The translations under genes and the position numbers were made by a program. This document shows positions 45,512 through 54,055 of a stretch of 64,000 bases of DNA, one piece after another. The notes beneath the pieces are model-generated. The model was not told the origin of the DNA. It worked only from the letters and a program-made list of their open reading frames with translations, and searched no databases. Numbering within the stretch: position 1 is the stretch's first letter; every line of letters begins with the position of its first letter. The stretch is from Bacteroidales bacterium (lineage in GTDB: Bacteria > Bacteroidota > Bacteroidia > Bacteroidales > F082). The stretch covers positions 310,001 through 374,000 of the forward strand of contig JANJUV010000002.1 in the NCBI GenBank assembly GCA_024710405.1. The letters run 5' to 3'.

Positions 45512-47977
45512 TCAACGGAGGCTTGCGCCCAACTGCTTTTCGAACTGTTTTAAAAGTTTGCCCATCGTGTCGTCAATCACTTTATCTGTAAGCGTCTTTT
45601 CTTTGTCGAGTAATACAAAACTCACTGCATAGGACTTTTTCCCTTCAGGAATTTTATCTCCTTCATACACATCGAACAAACCAACTTCATGCAGAAGTGA
45701 TGGCACAGTCTGAAATGCAATGTTTCTCAACGCCTCAAACTGCACTTGTTTGTCGAGCACAAGTGCAAGGTCGCGTCGTACGGCCGGAAATTTTGGCACT
45801 TCGGTATATTGTTGCTTTGAGGTGCCGGAGATTTCCAGCAGACGCTCCCAGGCAATCGTTGCATAATATACATCTTTTCTGATGTCGAATGATCGAACGA
45901 TAACGGAGCTTAGTTTCCCAAAAGTGGCAAGTATGCCTATACTATCTGAATACTCCAGCCCGAAATCAAAATGCTTGTCTGTAATTTCTCTAAGACTGTA
46001 TAACTTGCGGTCAATACCAAGTTTTCGGAAAACAGCATCAACATAATAACGGAGGTCGTAAAAGTCAACCGGTTCCTGCCTGCTGCGCCAGTTTTCGGCC
46101 GAACGCTGACCTGTGATCCACAAGTCGAGTCTGAACTCCTCTGCAAATGCCTCCAATCCATCAGCAGATCCGGGTTTTGCGCTTCCTTGCAGGAAGTAGG
46201 TATTACCAATTTCAAACAACTTCAGATCAGCGGTTTTTCTGTTCTGGTTGTAAGCTATTGTTTCGAGACCTCCAAACAACAACGACTGACGCAACACATC
46301 AAGCTCGCTGCTCAATGGATTCATCACCGCAACCTGTCTGATCTCCTTTGCCGGGCCATCCATCCGGCTATAGGCCGAACGTGTGAGCGAGTTATTCATG
46401 ATTTCAAAAAAACCATTTGATGCCAGCATGTCCGAGACAATGTTCTGAAGCATATCTTTATCGGGGCCGGCCTGTATCTGCAAGGAAGCATTTATTTTTT
46501 CGGGAATTCGAATATTGTTGTAACCATATATCCTCAGTATCTCTTCAACCAGGTCAGCCGGACGTGTGACATCTGTCTTAAAAGACGGAACTAATGCATC
46601 AATCCCATTAGCATCTTCATTCTTCAGTACAATACCAAGGTCAGTCAATATGCTCTTTATCTGTGACGGGCTGATCTCCTGTCCTGCAATTTTACCGACA
46701 TAAGCGTAATCGAGTCTGACCTTTATCTGATTCAAGGGTTCAGGATAAATGTCGCTGACCGGCGAGGAAACATAACCTCCGGCCACATCAATCAGCAAGC
46801 CGGCGGCCCTTTTCAGGGCATATAATGTTATCTCCGGGTCTGACCCACGCTCAAAGCGGAATGAGGCATCTGTCTGCAGGCCATGATAGCGCGCAGTACG
46901 TCTGATGGATCTTGAATCAAAACAGGCGCTTTCAAGGAAAATCGCCGAAGTTTCTGAGTGCACACCCGATCTCAATCCACCAAAAACACCGCCGATGCAC
47001 ATTGGTTCTCTGCTGTTGCATATCATCAGGTCGCGGGCATGGAGTTTTCGTTCGATGCCATCAAGGGTTACAAATGGTGTGTCGTGCGGAAGGGTTTTTA
47101 CCACCACTTCGTTACCTTCAATAGCAGCAAGATCAAATGCATGCAGTGGTTGACCTGTTTCAAACATCACATAGTTGGTTACATCAACCACATTGTTTAT
47201 TGGCCTTACACCAACCGCAAGCAATTTGTTCTGAAGCCACTGTGGAGAGGGGCCAACCTTTAACCCACTGATAGTAAGTCCTGAATATCTTGGACATGCT
47301 TCAACATCTACTACCGAAACAGATATGCCGGTCAATGGCTGACTAGGTTCAACAGCAATAGGATTCGGAATGCTTAAGTTGAACTTTTTTTCGCCGGCCC
47401 TGAAGTTTAGGGCGGCCATAAGGTCGCGTGCTACACCAATGTGCGAAGCCGCATCTGATCGGTTGGGCGTCAGTCCGATTTCAAAAACAATGTCTATTTC
47501 TACTCCAAAATACTCCGAAGCATTCATGCCTGTTTCTGCACTATCAGGAAGCACCATAATACCGTCATGTGATGTTCCCAGCCCAACTTCATCTTCGGCA
47601 CAGATCATGCCTTCAGAAACTTCACCCCTTATCTTAACTTTCTTTATTTCGAAGGATTCATTTCCTTTATAAATCTTGGTTCCAGGTGTAGCCACAACTA
47701 CTTTTTGCCCGGCAGCAACATTTGGCGCACCACAAACAATGGGTAATACAATGCCATTTCCAATACTGACCGTAGTCACAGAAAGTTTGTCAGCATCTGG
47801 ATGTTTGTGACAACTGATCACCTCGCCGATCACAACACCTTTCAACCCTCCTTTAATGGATTCCCATTCAATCACTTCCTCAACCTCAAGTCCGGTGGAG
47901 GTGAGCAACTCAGCTACTCCAAGGGGATCAAGATCAACGGCAAGATACTGTTTCAGCCAGTTATAAGATATTTTCAT
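45512..47977 (-). CDS. pheT: phenylalanine--tRNA ligase beta subunit
   Basis: Beta chain of the tetrameric enzyme charging tRNA-Phe, 821 residues. In order: N-terminal KISYNWLKQYL, an EMAP-like tRNA-binding domain with HPDADKLSVTTV (about 57-68), the B3/B4 editing domain including VVDVTNYVMFETGQPLHAFD, the B5 domain, the catalytic-like core with LVEEILRIYGYNNI, and the C-terminal anticodon-binding (FDX-ACB) domain with KFPAVRRDLALVLDKQV. All are full length. The alpha subunit is not in the window. It is the first gene of the run regulator-lptE-secG. Confidence 0.97.
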   Translation of the reverse strand: MKISYNWLKQYLAVDLDPLGVAELLTSTGLEVEEVIEWESIKGGLKGVVIGEVISCHKHPDADKLSVTTVSIGNGIVLPIVCGAPNVAAGQKVVVATPGTKIYKGNESFEIKKVKIRGEVSEGMICAEDEVGLGTSHDGIMVLPDSAETGMNASEYFGVEIDIVFEIGLTPNRSDAASHIGVARDLMAALNFRAGEKKFNLSIPNPIAVEPSQPLTGISVSVVDVEACPRYSGLTISGLKVGPSPQWLQNKLLAVGVRPINNVVDVTNYVMFETGQPLHAFDLAAIEGNEVVVKTLPHDTPFVTLDGIERKLHARDLMICNSREPMCIGGVFGGLRSGVHSETSAIFLESACFDSRSIRRTARYHGLQTDASFRFERGSDPEITLYALKRAAGLLIDVAGGYVSSPVSDIYPEPLNQIKVRLDYAYVGKIAGQEISPSQIKSILTDLGIVLKNEDANGIDALVPSFKTDVTRPADLVEEILRIYGYNNIRIPEKINASLQIQAGPDKDMLQNIVSDMLASNGFFEIMNNSLTRSAYSRMDGPAKEIRQVAVMNPLSSELDVLRQSLLFGGLETIAYNQNRKTADLKLFEIGNTYFLQGSAKPGSADGLEAFAEEFRLDLWITGQRSAENWRSRQEPVDFYDLRYYVDAVFRKLGIDRKLYSLREITDKHFDFGLEYSDSIGILATFGKLSSVIVRSFDIRKDVYYATIAWERLLEISGTSKQQYTEVPKFPAVRRDLALVLDKQVQFEALRNIAFQTVPSLLHEVGLFDVYEGDKIPEGKKSYAVSFVLLDKEKTLTDKVIDDTMGKLLKQFEKQLGASLR

Positions 47978-47996
47978 TATACAGGTTTTGTGGGTG

Positions 47997-48004
47997 CAAA
48001 ATTA
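47997..48004 (-). promoter_or_regulatory. -7 promoter box of pheT
   Basis: Minus strand reads TAATTTTG, matching TAnnTTTG, 19 bases upstream of the pheT start. No -33 element is clear; a GAAT microsatellite lies about 50 bases further upstream. Confidence 0.45.
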
Positions 48005-48052
48005 GGCATTTTATGTCATTATGTCATGCCGGAATTGATGAAGTTATTGAGC

Positions 48053-48080
48053 GAATGAATGATTGAATGAATGAATGAAT
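48053..48080. repeat. GAAT tetranucleotide microsatellite
   Basis: Seven consecutive four-base units; six read GAAT and one (48061-48064) reads GATT. It lies in the gap between recG and pheT, upstream of the pheT promoter box. Confidence 0.85.
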
Positions 48081-48133
48081 GTTGAGCACACAAATTCTGA
48101 CTACGGAGGTTGTTTAAACATCTGGTTTCGCTG

Positions 48134-50236
48134 TCAACCTATTCTGCTCCAGTCAGTGGAAGCATGATAGAGGCGTTTGTATGCATTTCTGACCGCTGCG
48201 TTCTCTTCTTTTTCAAAGTTTGGGTCTTCTTGTATCATTGCTGATGCTATCAGACGTACCTGTTTAATCAGTTGTTCGTCGCGGCTCAGATCGCCCAATT
48301 TGAAATCGAGCTGGCCTGATTGTCGGGTGCCCATAGTTTCGCCCGGACCCCGCAGAGCAAGGTCAACAGACGCTATTTCGAAGCCGTCATTTGTCCTGAC
48401 CATAGTTTCCAGTCGCTTTTTGGCATCCGCGGTTAGTTTGTGGTCCGTTATCAGAATGCAATGTGATTGTTCGGCGCCTCGACCTACCCGCCCCCTGAGC
48501 TGATGCAGCTGCGAAAGACCGAAACGGTCGGCATGTTCAATGACCATCACAGATGCGTTTGGCACATCCACTCCTACTTCAATCACGGTTGTTGCCACCA
48601 TGATCTGGGCTTGCTTCCTGATAAATCGTTGCATTTCCCAGTCTTTGTCTTCCGATTTCATCTGCCCGTGTACAACACAAATTTGATAATCAGGCTCCGG
48701 AAAATCACGCAACAGGCTTTCGTATCCCTCCTGCAAATTAATCAGGTCCAGTTTCTCCGACTCTTTGATCAACGGATAAACAATATAAATCTGTCGTCCT
48801 TCTGCGATCTTTTTTCTCATGAAAGAAATTAATTTCAGCCTTTGATTGGGATATAGGTGAATAGTTTGCACTGGTTTCCTACCCGGAGGCAGTTCGTCGA
48901 TTACGGAAACGTCCAGATCGCCATACTGAGTCATGGCTAAAGTACGTGGTATAGGTGTTGCTGTCATAACGAGTACATGAGGCGAAACGCTCCCTTTTTC
49001 CCAAAGCCTGGCTCGTTGTGCCACTCCAAAACGATGTTGCTCATCAATGATCACAAGGCCCGGATTGCTGATAACCACACGTTCTTCGATTAAAGCATGT
49101 GTGCCGATAATAATATTAAGTGATCCGGTCCTCAGGTTCTCTTCTATGATTTTACGCTCTGCTGACCGCGTGGAGCCAGTGAGTAAAGCAATCTGAAGGG
49201 GAAGTTCGCGCACTAGAGATGAAATTGACTGAAAATGCTGCACCGCAAGGATTTCGGTTGGTGCCATCAATACAGCCTGATATCCGTTGTCGAGGGCGAT
49301 GAGCATAGACAATAGAGCAACAATGGTCTTGCCGCTGCCTACATCTCCCTGCAGCAATCTGTTCATCTGAATTCCGGAGCCCATATCAGCCCTTATCTCT
49401 TTTACAACCCTTTTCTGGGCATTCGTTAGCCCAAATGGAAGATGATTGTTGTAGAAATTATGGAAAAGTGCTCCCACGGTTGAAAAAACAACACCCCGGC
49501 TTTGCCTCTCCCTGAGTTTCTTTCCGCGTAACATTCTGAGCTGAAAAAAGAAATACTCGTCAAACTTCAGCCTGTACAGCGCTTTTTTGAGAATACTCTG
49601 ATCCGAAGGCAAATGAATATGGTGGTATGCTGATTTCAAAGGAAGTAATTGATGCTGACCGATCAATGTATTTGAAAGAGTTTCTGGTATATAATCTCCG
49701 GTCTGTGCAAGCAGATTCTTGATCAGTCTTGCCATCTGCCTCGATCCCAACCCCTGACTTTTCATGTTTTCGGATGAGGAATACACCCCTTGAAGGCTCT
49801 CGCCCAATAACTGGTCTGTTTCATCATACAGATCAATCTCGGGATGAACAAAATTGAATTTATTGTTGAACACAGTGGCTTTACCGAACAACAAATATTT
49901 TCTGTTTGGTTCAAACTTATTCTTTATCCATTTAAACCCTTTAAACCACACGAGTTCAATGGTGCCTGATTCATCTGTAAATGATGCGGTTATTCTTGTT
50001 GTTCTTGGCGCTCCATGTGTTTTCAGGTTGCTGATGCGCCCAACCAGCTGATAATATACATCATCACCCGACACTTCACGTACCTGATAAATACGGCTTT
50101 TGTCAATATATCTGAACGGAAAATAGTTCAACAGATCTAAAAATGTTGCGATTCCGGCCTCTTTATTAAGAAGAGCTGCGCGTTTGGGGCCAACACCTTT
50201 AAGGTATTCAATCTTATTTTCGAGCAGATTAATCAT
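48134..50236 (-). CDS. recG: ATP-dependent DNA helicase RecG
   Basis: Helicase of 700 residues that reverses stalled forks and processes branched DNA. From the ATG at 50236 it begins MINLLENKIEYLKGVGPKRAALLNKE, the usual opening. The wedge (OB) domain covers about 60-160. Walker A is GDVGSGKT near 294, the DEQH box is near 395, and LTMTATPIPRTLAMTQYGDL and HQLRGRVGRGAEQ follow. The frame is open 16 codons upstream, but this ATG fits the family. It is separated from pheT by 150 bases, with no shared transcript evident. Confidence 0.97.
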   Translation of the reverse strand: MINLLENKIEYLKGVGPKRAALLNKEAGIATFLDLLNYFPFRYIDKSRIYQVREVSGDDVYYQLVGRISNLKTHGAPRTTRITASFTDESGTIELVWFKGFKWIKNKFEPNRKYLLFGKATVFNNKFNFVHPEIDLYDETDQLLGESLQGVYSSSENMKSQGLGSRQMARLIKNLLAQTGDYIPETLSNTLIGQHQLLPLKSAYHHIHLPSDQSILKKALYRLKFDEYFFFQLRMLRGKKLRERQSRGVVFSTVGALFHNFYNNHLPFGLTNAQKRVVKEIRADMGSGIQMNRLLQGDVGSGKTIVALLSMLIALDNGYQAVLMAPTEILAVQHFQSISSLVRELPLQIALLTGSTRSAERKIIEENLRTGSLNIIIGTHALIEERVVISNPGLVIIDEQHRFGVAQRARLWEKGSVSPHVLVMTATPIPRTLAMTQYGDLDVSVIDELPPGRKPVQTIHLYPNQRLKLISFMRKKIAEGRQIYIVYPLIKESEKLDLINLQEGYESLLRDFPEPDYQICVVHGQMKSEDKDWEMQRFIRKQAQIMVATTVIEVGVDVPNASVMVIEHADRFGLSQLHQLRGRVGRGAEQSHCILITDHKLTADAKKRLETMVRTNDGFEIASVDLALRGPGETMGTRQSGQLDFKLGDLSRDEQLIKQVRLIASAMIQEDPNFEKEENAAVRNAYKRLYHASTDWSRIG

Positions 50237-50348
50237 GTTGCTAAGGTAACAAAAAACCAAAGGGGTTTGCTGAATGCATAGCATGAATCAGGTCATCATT
50301 AAGCGGTAATTAAGTTTTGAAAGTGATGATAACGCACACATATAAAAA

Positions 50349-50376
50349 AAAACCCGGAGGCTGAAGCTTCCGGGTT
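50349..50376 (-). terminator. terminator of the gld operon
   Basis: AACCCGGAGG pairs with CTTCCGGGTT (one G-T pair) around TGAAG; on the minus strand T residues follow. It lies 25 bases after the gldN stop. Confidence 0.78.
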
Positions 50377-50399
50377 GTTGAATAAGTAATCTTAAGTTT

Positions 50400-51248
50400 C
50401 TAGTATTCCCAGATGTCGTGCTCAAATTCGAACAATGACATTTTGATACGTTCAGATTCGAGGAGTGCGTCAATGCCGGTGGCGTACTGCGAGATTCTGC
50501 GGTCATAGACGTTTTCTTCCTTGTAAATGTAACTATCAAACATCCTTTTCCAGAATAACTCATCAAAAGTGCGTTTCTCAGCAGAGTTGTTCCTGTTGAA
50601 TACTTCGGCTTTTGCAAGTACTTCTCTCGACTGAGGGTATGAGACCCAAAAGAGCGGTTCAGTAACTTCCTGACCGTTTCTTTCTTTGATCATTACCGGA
50701 CAGAAGGAGATAATGCGCACCATCAACTGAGACCTTTGTTTGTCAAAATACCAGTCTTCCTTAATCCTGAGACGCATAATACGTGTTGCATCAAATTCAG
50801 TGAAAATGGTTGTATCGTATTGCTCATAGGGAGGAAATGGCCTGGTCATGATCGTACGAATGGTGTCAGTTTGCCTTGCTATTACCTCATTAAAAGTAAG
50901 AGGGACCAAAAGCTCATCAGTATTCGAGATGTCATAGGCTACGAATGAACCTTCTTTCAGACCATCCATAATGACCGACATAAAACTGCGCCAGTTGTTA
51001 TGTGATTCGATGGGATAATAGAAAGGCTGATTCATTTTCTGACGGAAATCAATTTCGCGCCAGATACGTTTCGACCACATAACATCGGCTTTGCGGATGC
51101 TGGGCAGCGGTATTGGCTCTTTGTCGATCAGGCCGTTGTCCACAAACAGTCCGTCAACTGGCGGGTTATCGAGGATTTGAGCCATGGCTGTTTGTCCGGA
51201 GCCGACAATCAGGCCGAAAACAAACAGAAGGATGATCAGTTTTTTCAT
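50400..51248 (-). CDS. gldN: T9SS / gliding protein GldN (PorN)
   Basis: Periplasmic ring component of the type IX system, 282 residues, with a signal peptide ending near GQTAMAQ. The family signatures are visible: ADVMWSKRIWREIDFRQKMNQPFYYP, a DFATRIMRLRIKEDWYFDKQRS-like block and PLFWVSYPQSREVLAKAEVFN. It partners with the lipoprotein GldK to form the ring at the outer membrane. It is the last gene of the operon porP/gldK/gldL/gldM/gldN, 20 bases after gldM, and is followed by a strong terminator. Confidence 0.95.
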   Translation of the reverse strand: MKKLIILLFVFGLIVGSGQTAMAQILDNPPVDGLFVDNGLIDKEPIPLPSIRKADVMWSKRIWREIDFRQKMNQPFYYPIESHNNWRSFMSVIMDGLKEGSFVAYDISNTDELLVPLTFNEVIARQTDTIRTIMTRPFPPYEQYDTTIFTEFDATRIMRLRIKEDWYFDKQRSQLMVRIISFCPVMIKERNGQEVTEPLFWVSYPQSREVLAKAEVFNRNNSAEKRTFDELFWKRMFDSYIYKEENVYDRRISQYATGIDALLESERIKMSLFEFEHDIWEY

Positions 51249-51268
51249 GTTACGATTTATTAAATCAA

Positions 51269-52930
51269 CTAATTAATTTCCAGGTTAATGGTATTGAGGC
51301 CACGTACAGTACCGTCAGGACCTTTAGCCTGAATATTTTCAAAGAAAAATTTCTGTTTACGCTGTGCATTGCGGATAACGCCCTGAACTTCTTCTGTAAA
51401 CCTGTTTCCGCGAATGTTACGTGGAATCCAGTCACCATTGACAATAGTGGCAAAAGTATAGGAAGTTACTTCAAAATAAAGCTCAAAATCGAAGTCGCGC
51501 ATTGTCGGAATAATAGCTCCGGCAGCCAGCAAAGAGTTTTTATCAATGGCACCTTCCAGTTTTCCGGCGATCATTGCTACCGGGTCAGGGACGCGTTTGA
51601 TGCGAAATTCCGATGATCCCAGAGGGAGGCTCTTACCGTCAACCCAAGCAGTTGCACTGATTGTGGTTTTATTTTCACCGGCGGGGACCTCAACATACCA
51701 TCCACCATTGTCATCTTTTCCAAGTTTACCTTTTGTAATTGTTGGAACAACAATATTATCGGGAATTCCAGGAGCTGAAATCGAAATAGGATTCCTTACC
51801 CCTACATAGAATACATTCATTTTAAGAGGTGCTACTGTCAATGAAGGAGGTGCTACAATATAATCGGCATTAAAATTATACCGAATAATTTCCTGAGATA
51901 CAGGATCTCTCATTTCGATTACACCAGCATACTGTTGTGGTCCAACATTAGTTGAAGGAAACTGCAATTTGACAGTACCAGCCTCACTTTTAAACACCTG
52001 AGTTTTCCCAACGTTTGCTTCAGTAATCTTGTCAGCTCCCCGTAGCACTTTTACCTCTGATTGTGTTTTGGAATCATATGCAGCCACCAGAATTTCGGCT
52101 TCATAATTTTGTCCTGAAAGGACATAGGTTGATTTAGGAATCACTTTAGCAACAACATTATCAAACTTAAAGTCCTTTTCAGTGATATTGGCATACAACC
52201 TGTTGATGGCATCGAACTCGGCATTTTGTGCTTCTGCAATGATTTTGTTCAAAATGGTTATGTTGGCAGCGAGGATGGTGTGATAGAAATTGTAATACTC
52301 CCAATCCTGCGGGGTTCCGGAAGCATCACGGTAACCACCTTCCTTCTTGGTTACCAGACCGATTTTGTCGGCATACTGCTCACCAACAACTGTAAGGATA
52401 AAGCTTCTGAATTCATCCATTTTGCGGGCAAGCTCATAAGCTTTTCCATTCTTATTCTGGCCAACCATAAAATTGGTTGCCTGGTCAAATTTGTCCTTTG
52501 TAGGAACATCTCCCAGATTGAGCACCAACTTTTTCTTGGGTGTTGATGGGTTCATGGGGTCGGCTACCATCTGTTCCCTGAAAAACTTTGCCTGCGCTTC
52601 TTCTACTGTAATTTTTTCAGAGTTAGCGACAACTTCAATTTTCAGTTGCTCAATATAGTTGATCAGTTCGTTTGAACGCGTTCTGACTTCCTTCGCCTTA
52701 TTCCAGAATTCTTCAACCTTACCAGGATTCAACTGATACTGATTTTCGAATCTGGCATAGGCATCCGTAATTTTGGTCGAGAAACTTTCGTTGGTATTCT
52801 CCATACTGTCGTTCACAACCAAAAATGCGTCAAGGATGTCCTTAGAAACGTTCAGAGCCAGCAAGGCAGTAAGCACCAGATAGAGCATACCGATCATTTT
52901 CTGCCTTGGGGTTTCTTTGTATCCAGCCAT
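51269..52930 (-). CDS. gldM: T9SS / gliding motor protein GldM (PorM)
   Basis: Inner-membrane motor subunit spanning the periplasm, 553 residues. It begins with AGYKETPRQKMIGMLYLVLTALLALNVSKDIL, which holds the single transmembrane helix. The rest forms four periplasmic domains, with the conserved segment FEFELYFEVTSY-like (DFDFELYFEVTSYTFATIV) near the C-terminus. With GldL it forms the rotary motor that powers secretion and gliding. It lies 44 bases after gldL. Confidence 0.97.
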   Translation of the reverse strand: MAGYKETPRQKMIGMLYLVLTALLALNVSKDILDAFLVVNDSMENTNESFSTKITDAYARFENQYQLNPGKVEEFWNKAKEVRTRSNELINYIEQLKIEVVANSEKITVEEAQAKFFREQMVADPMNPSTPKKKLVLNLGDVPTKDKFDQATNFMVGQNKNGKAYELARKMDEFRSFILTVVGEQYADKIGLVTKKEGGYRDASGTPQDWEYYNFYHTILAANITILNKIIAEAQNAEFDAINRLYANITEKDFKFDNVVAKVIPKSTYVLSGQNYEAEILVAAYDSKTQSEVKVLRGADKITEANVGKTQVFKSEAGTVKLQFPSTNVGPQQYAGVIEMRDPVSQEIIRYNFNADYIVAPPSLTVAPLKMNVFYVGVRNPISISAPGIPDNIVVPTITKGKLGKDDNGGWYVEVPAGENKTTISATAWVDGKSLPLGSSEFRIKRVPDPVAMIAGKLEGAIDKNSLLAAGAIIPTMRDFDFELYFEVTSYTFATIVNGDWIPRNIRGNRFTEEVQGVIRNAQRKQKFFFENIQAKGPDGTVRGLNTINLEIN

Positions 52931-52974
52931 TTTTTAATATTTCTTTAGGGTAAACTTCAAAATTTAATTTCAGC

Positions 52975-54000
52975 TCACGCATTGACATTCATTGCCGAGA
53001 GCATATTGCCATACACCTTGTTCAGGGCGCCCATCCTGTTGGACAGTGACTCGAGCTGTGCACTGAACTGTGCAGTATTGTTCGAGGACATAGTAAGTTT
53101 ATCCAGGAACTCGTTCATGGTTTTCTGAAGTTTCTCTGTTGACTCGATATTTTTGCTAGAACCCTGTAACTGGATTTCATAAACAGCATTAAGTGCTGCA
53201 AGGTTTTCAGCTATTTTGCGCAGCTGCAGGTTGTATGCATCTCCGTCAACGGCGCTGAAGTCGAGTGCTTCAACAGATTTCGAAAGAATCTGAGCCGATT
53301 TTGAGTAACTGGCTGCAAGTGACTGAGCTGACTCGGTTGCTGCTTTAACTGTTCCGGCAAATTCTTCTGTTGTTCGCATATCCGCTTTGAGAATATCGGC
53401 AGCCTGGTTGTAGGCGCTGGTCAATTTTTCGGCGCTTGCCGAGGCATTTTTTAGTGTGTTGGCGTGTTCTGAAGCTGCTGAAGCATCCATGTTGATCACA
53501 TCAGAAGCTTTCTTGTAGGTACCGGAAAGTTCGGCAGCAGACTTAGAAGCATTACGCACATTGTCAACAAATTCATTGGTTGCAAGTGAAGCATTGCTGA
53601 TGTCGGTCATTTTTGCAGCATTGTCACTGAGTTTGGCAAGACCCTGACCAAGTCTGTCAAAAATTGCCGACTCAATCTTGGCTTCCTTGAACATATCGTC
53701 AAGTTTTTGAACCGGGGTTTTCTTGGATTCCAACTCTTTCTGGATAGCCGTGTCATGATACATACCGGCTAGTTCCGGGTAAACAAGGCTCCAGTCGGGT
53801 TCAACGTGAGGCGGTTCAAATGCCGAGAAGAAGAAGATAATGGCTTCGGTGGTCAGACCGATGATCAGCATCTCGTTGGCGTAATTATAGTGGTTGATTT
53901 TGAAGAGCGCACCCATAATTACAACAGCTGCACCGATACCATAAAGCTTCGACATAAAGTTTTTATAGCCTCTGCTTCTTACAAGATTGTTAAGTCCCAT
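52975..54000 (-). CDS. gldL: T9SS / gliding motor protein GldL (PorL) with long cytosolic repeat tail
   Basis: Motor stator subunit of 341 residues. The two membrane helices are at about 21-34 (GIGAAVVIMGALF) and 44-61 (MLIIGLTTEAIIFFFSAF). The second holds an acidic residue, Glu52, expected for proton use. After VEPDWSLVYPEL the cytosolic part is unusually regular: three tandem 35-residue helical units at 140-244, then a helical end. It partners with GldM. Confidence 0.95.
   Translation of the reverse strand: MGLNNLVRSRGYKNFMSKLYGIGAAVVIMGALFKINHYNYANEMLIIGLTTEAIIFFFSAFEPPHVEPDWSLVYPELAGMYHDTAIQKELESKKTPVQKLDDMFKEAKIESAIFDRLGQGLAKLSDNAAKMTDISNASLATNEFVDNVRNASKSAAELSGTYKKASDVINMDASAASEHANTLKNASASAEKLTSAYNQAADILKADMRTTEEFAGTVKAATESAQSLAASYSKSAQILSKSVEALDFSAVDGDAYNLQLRKIAENLAALNAVYEIQLQGSSKNIESTEKLQKTMNEFLDKLTMSSNNTAQFSAQLESLSNRMGALNKVYGNMLSAMNVNA
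53269..53583 (-). repeat. three tandem 35-residue repeats in GldL
   Basis: Residues 140-174, 175-209 and 210-244 of GldL align without gaps: each has a (T/S)(N/E)(E)(F/H) opening, then (N/K)A(S/T).SA..L...Y..(A/S)....(I/L). Each unit equals five heptads, so a continuous coiled coil is expected. Confidence 0.65.
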
Positions 54001-54055
54001 GATGATTTGATTGATTTAATTATGTGAATACTTTGATGATGATTATGTCCTTTTA

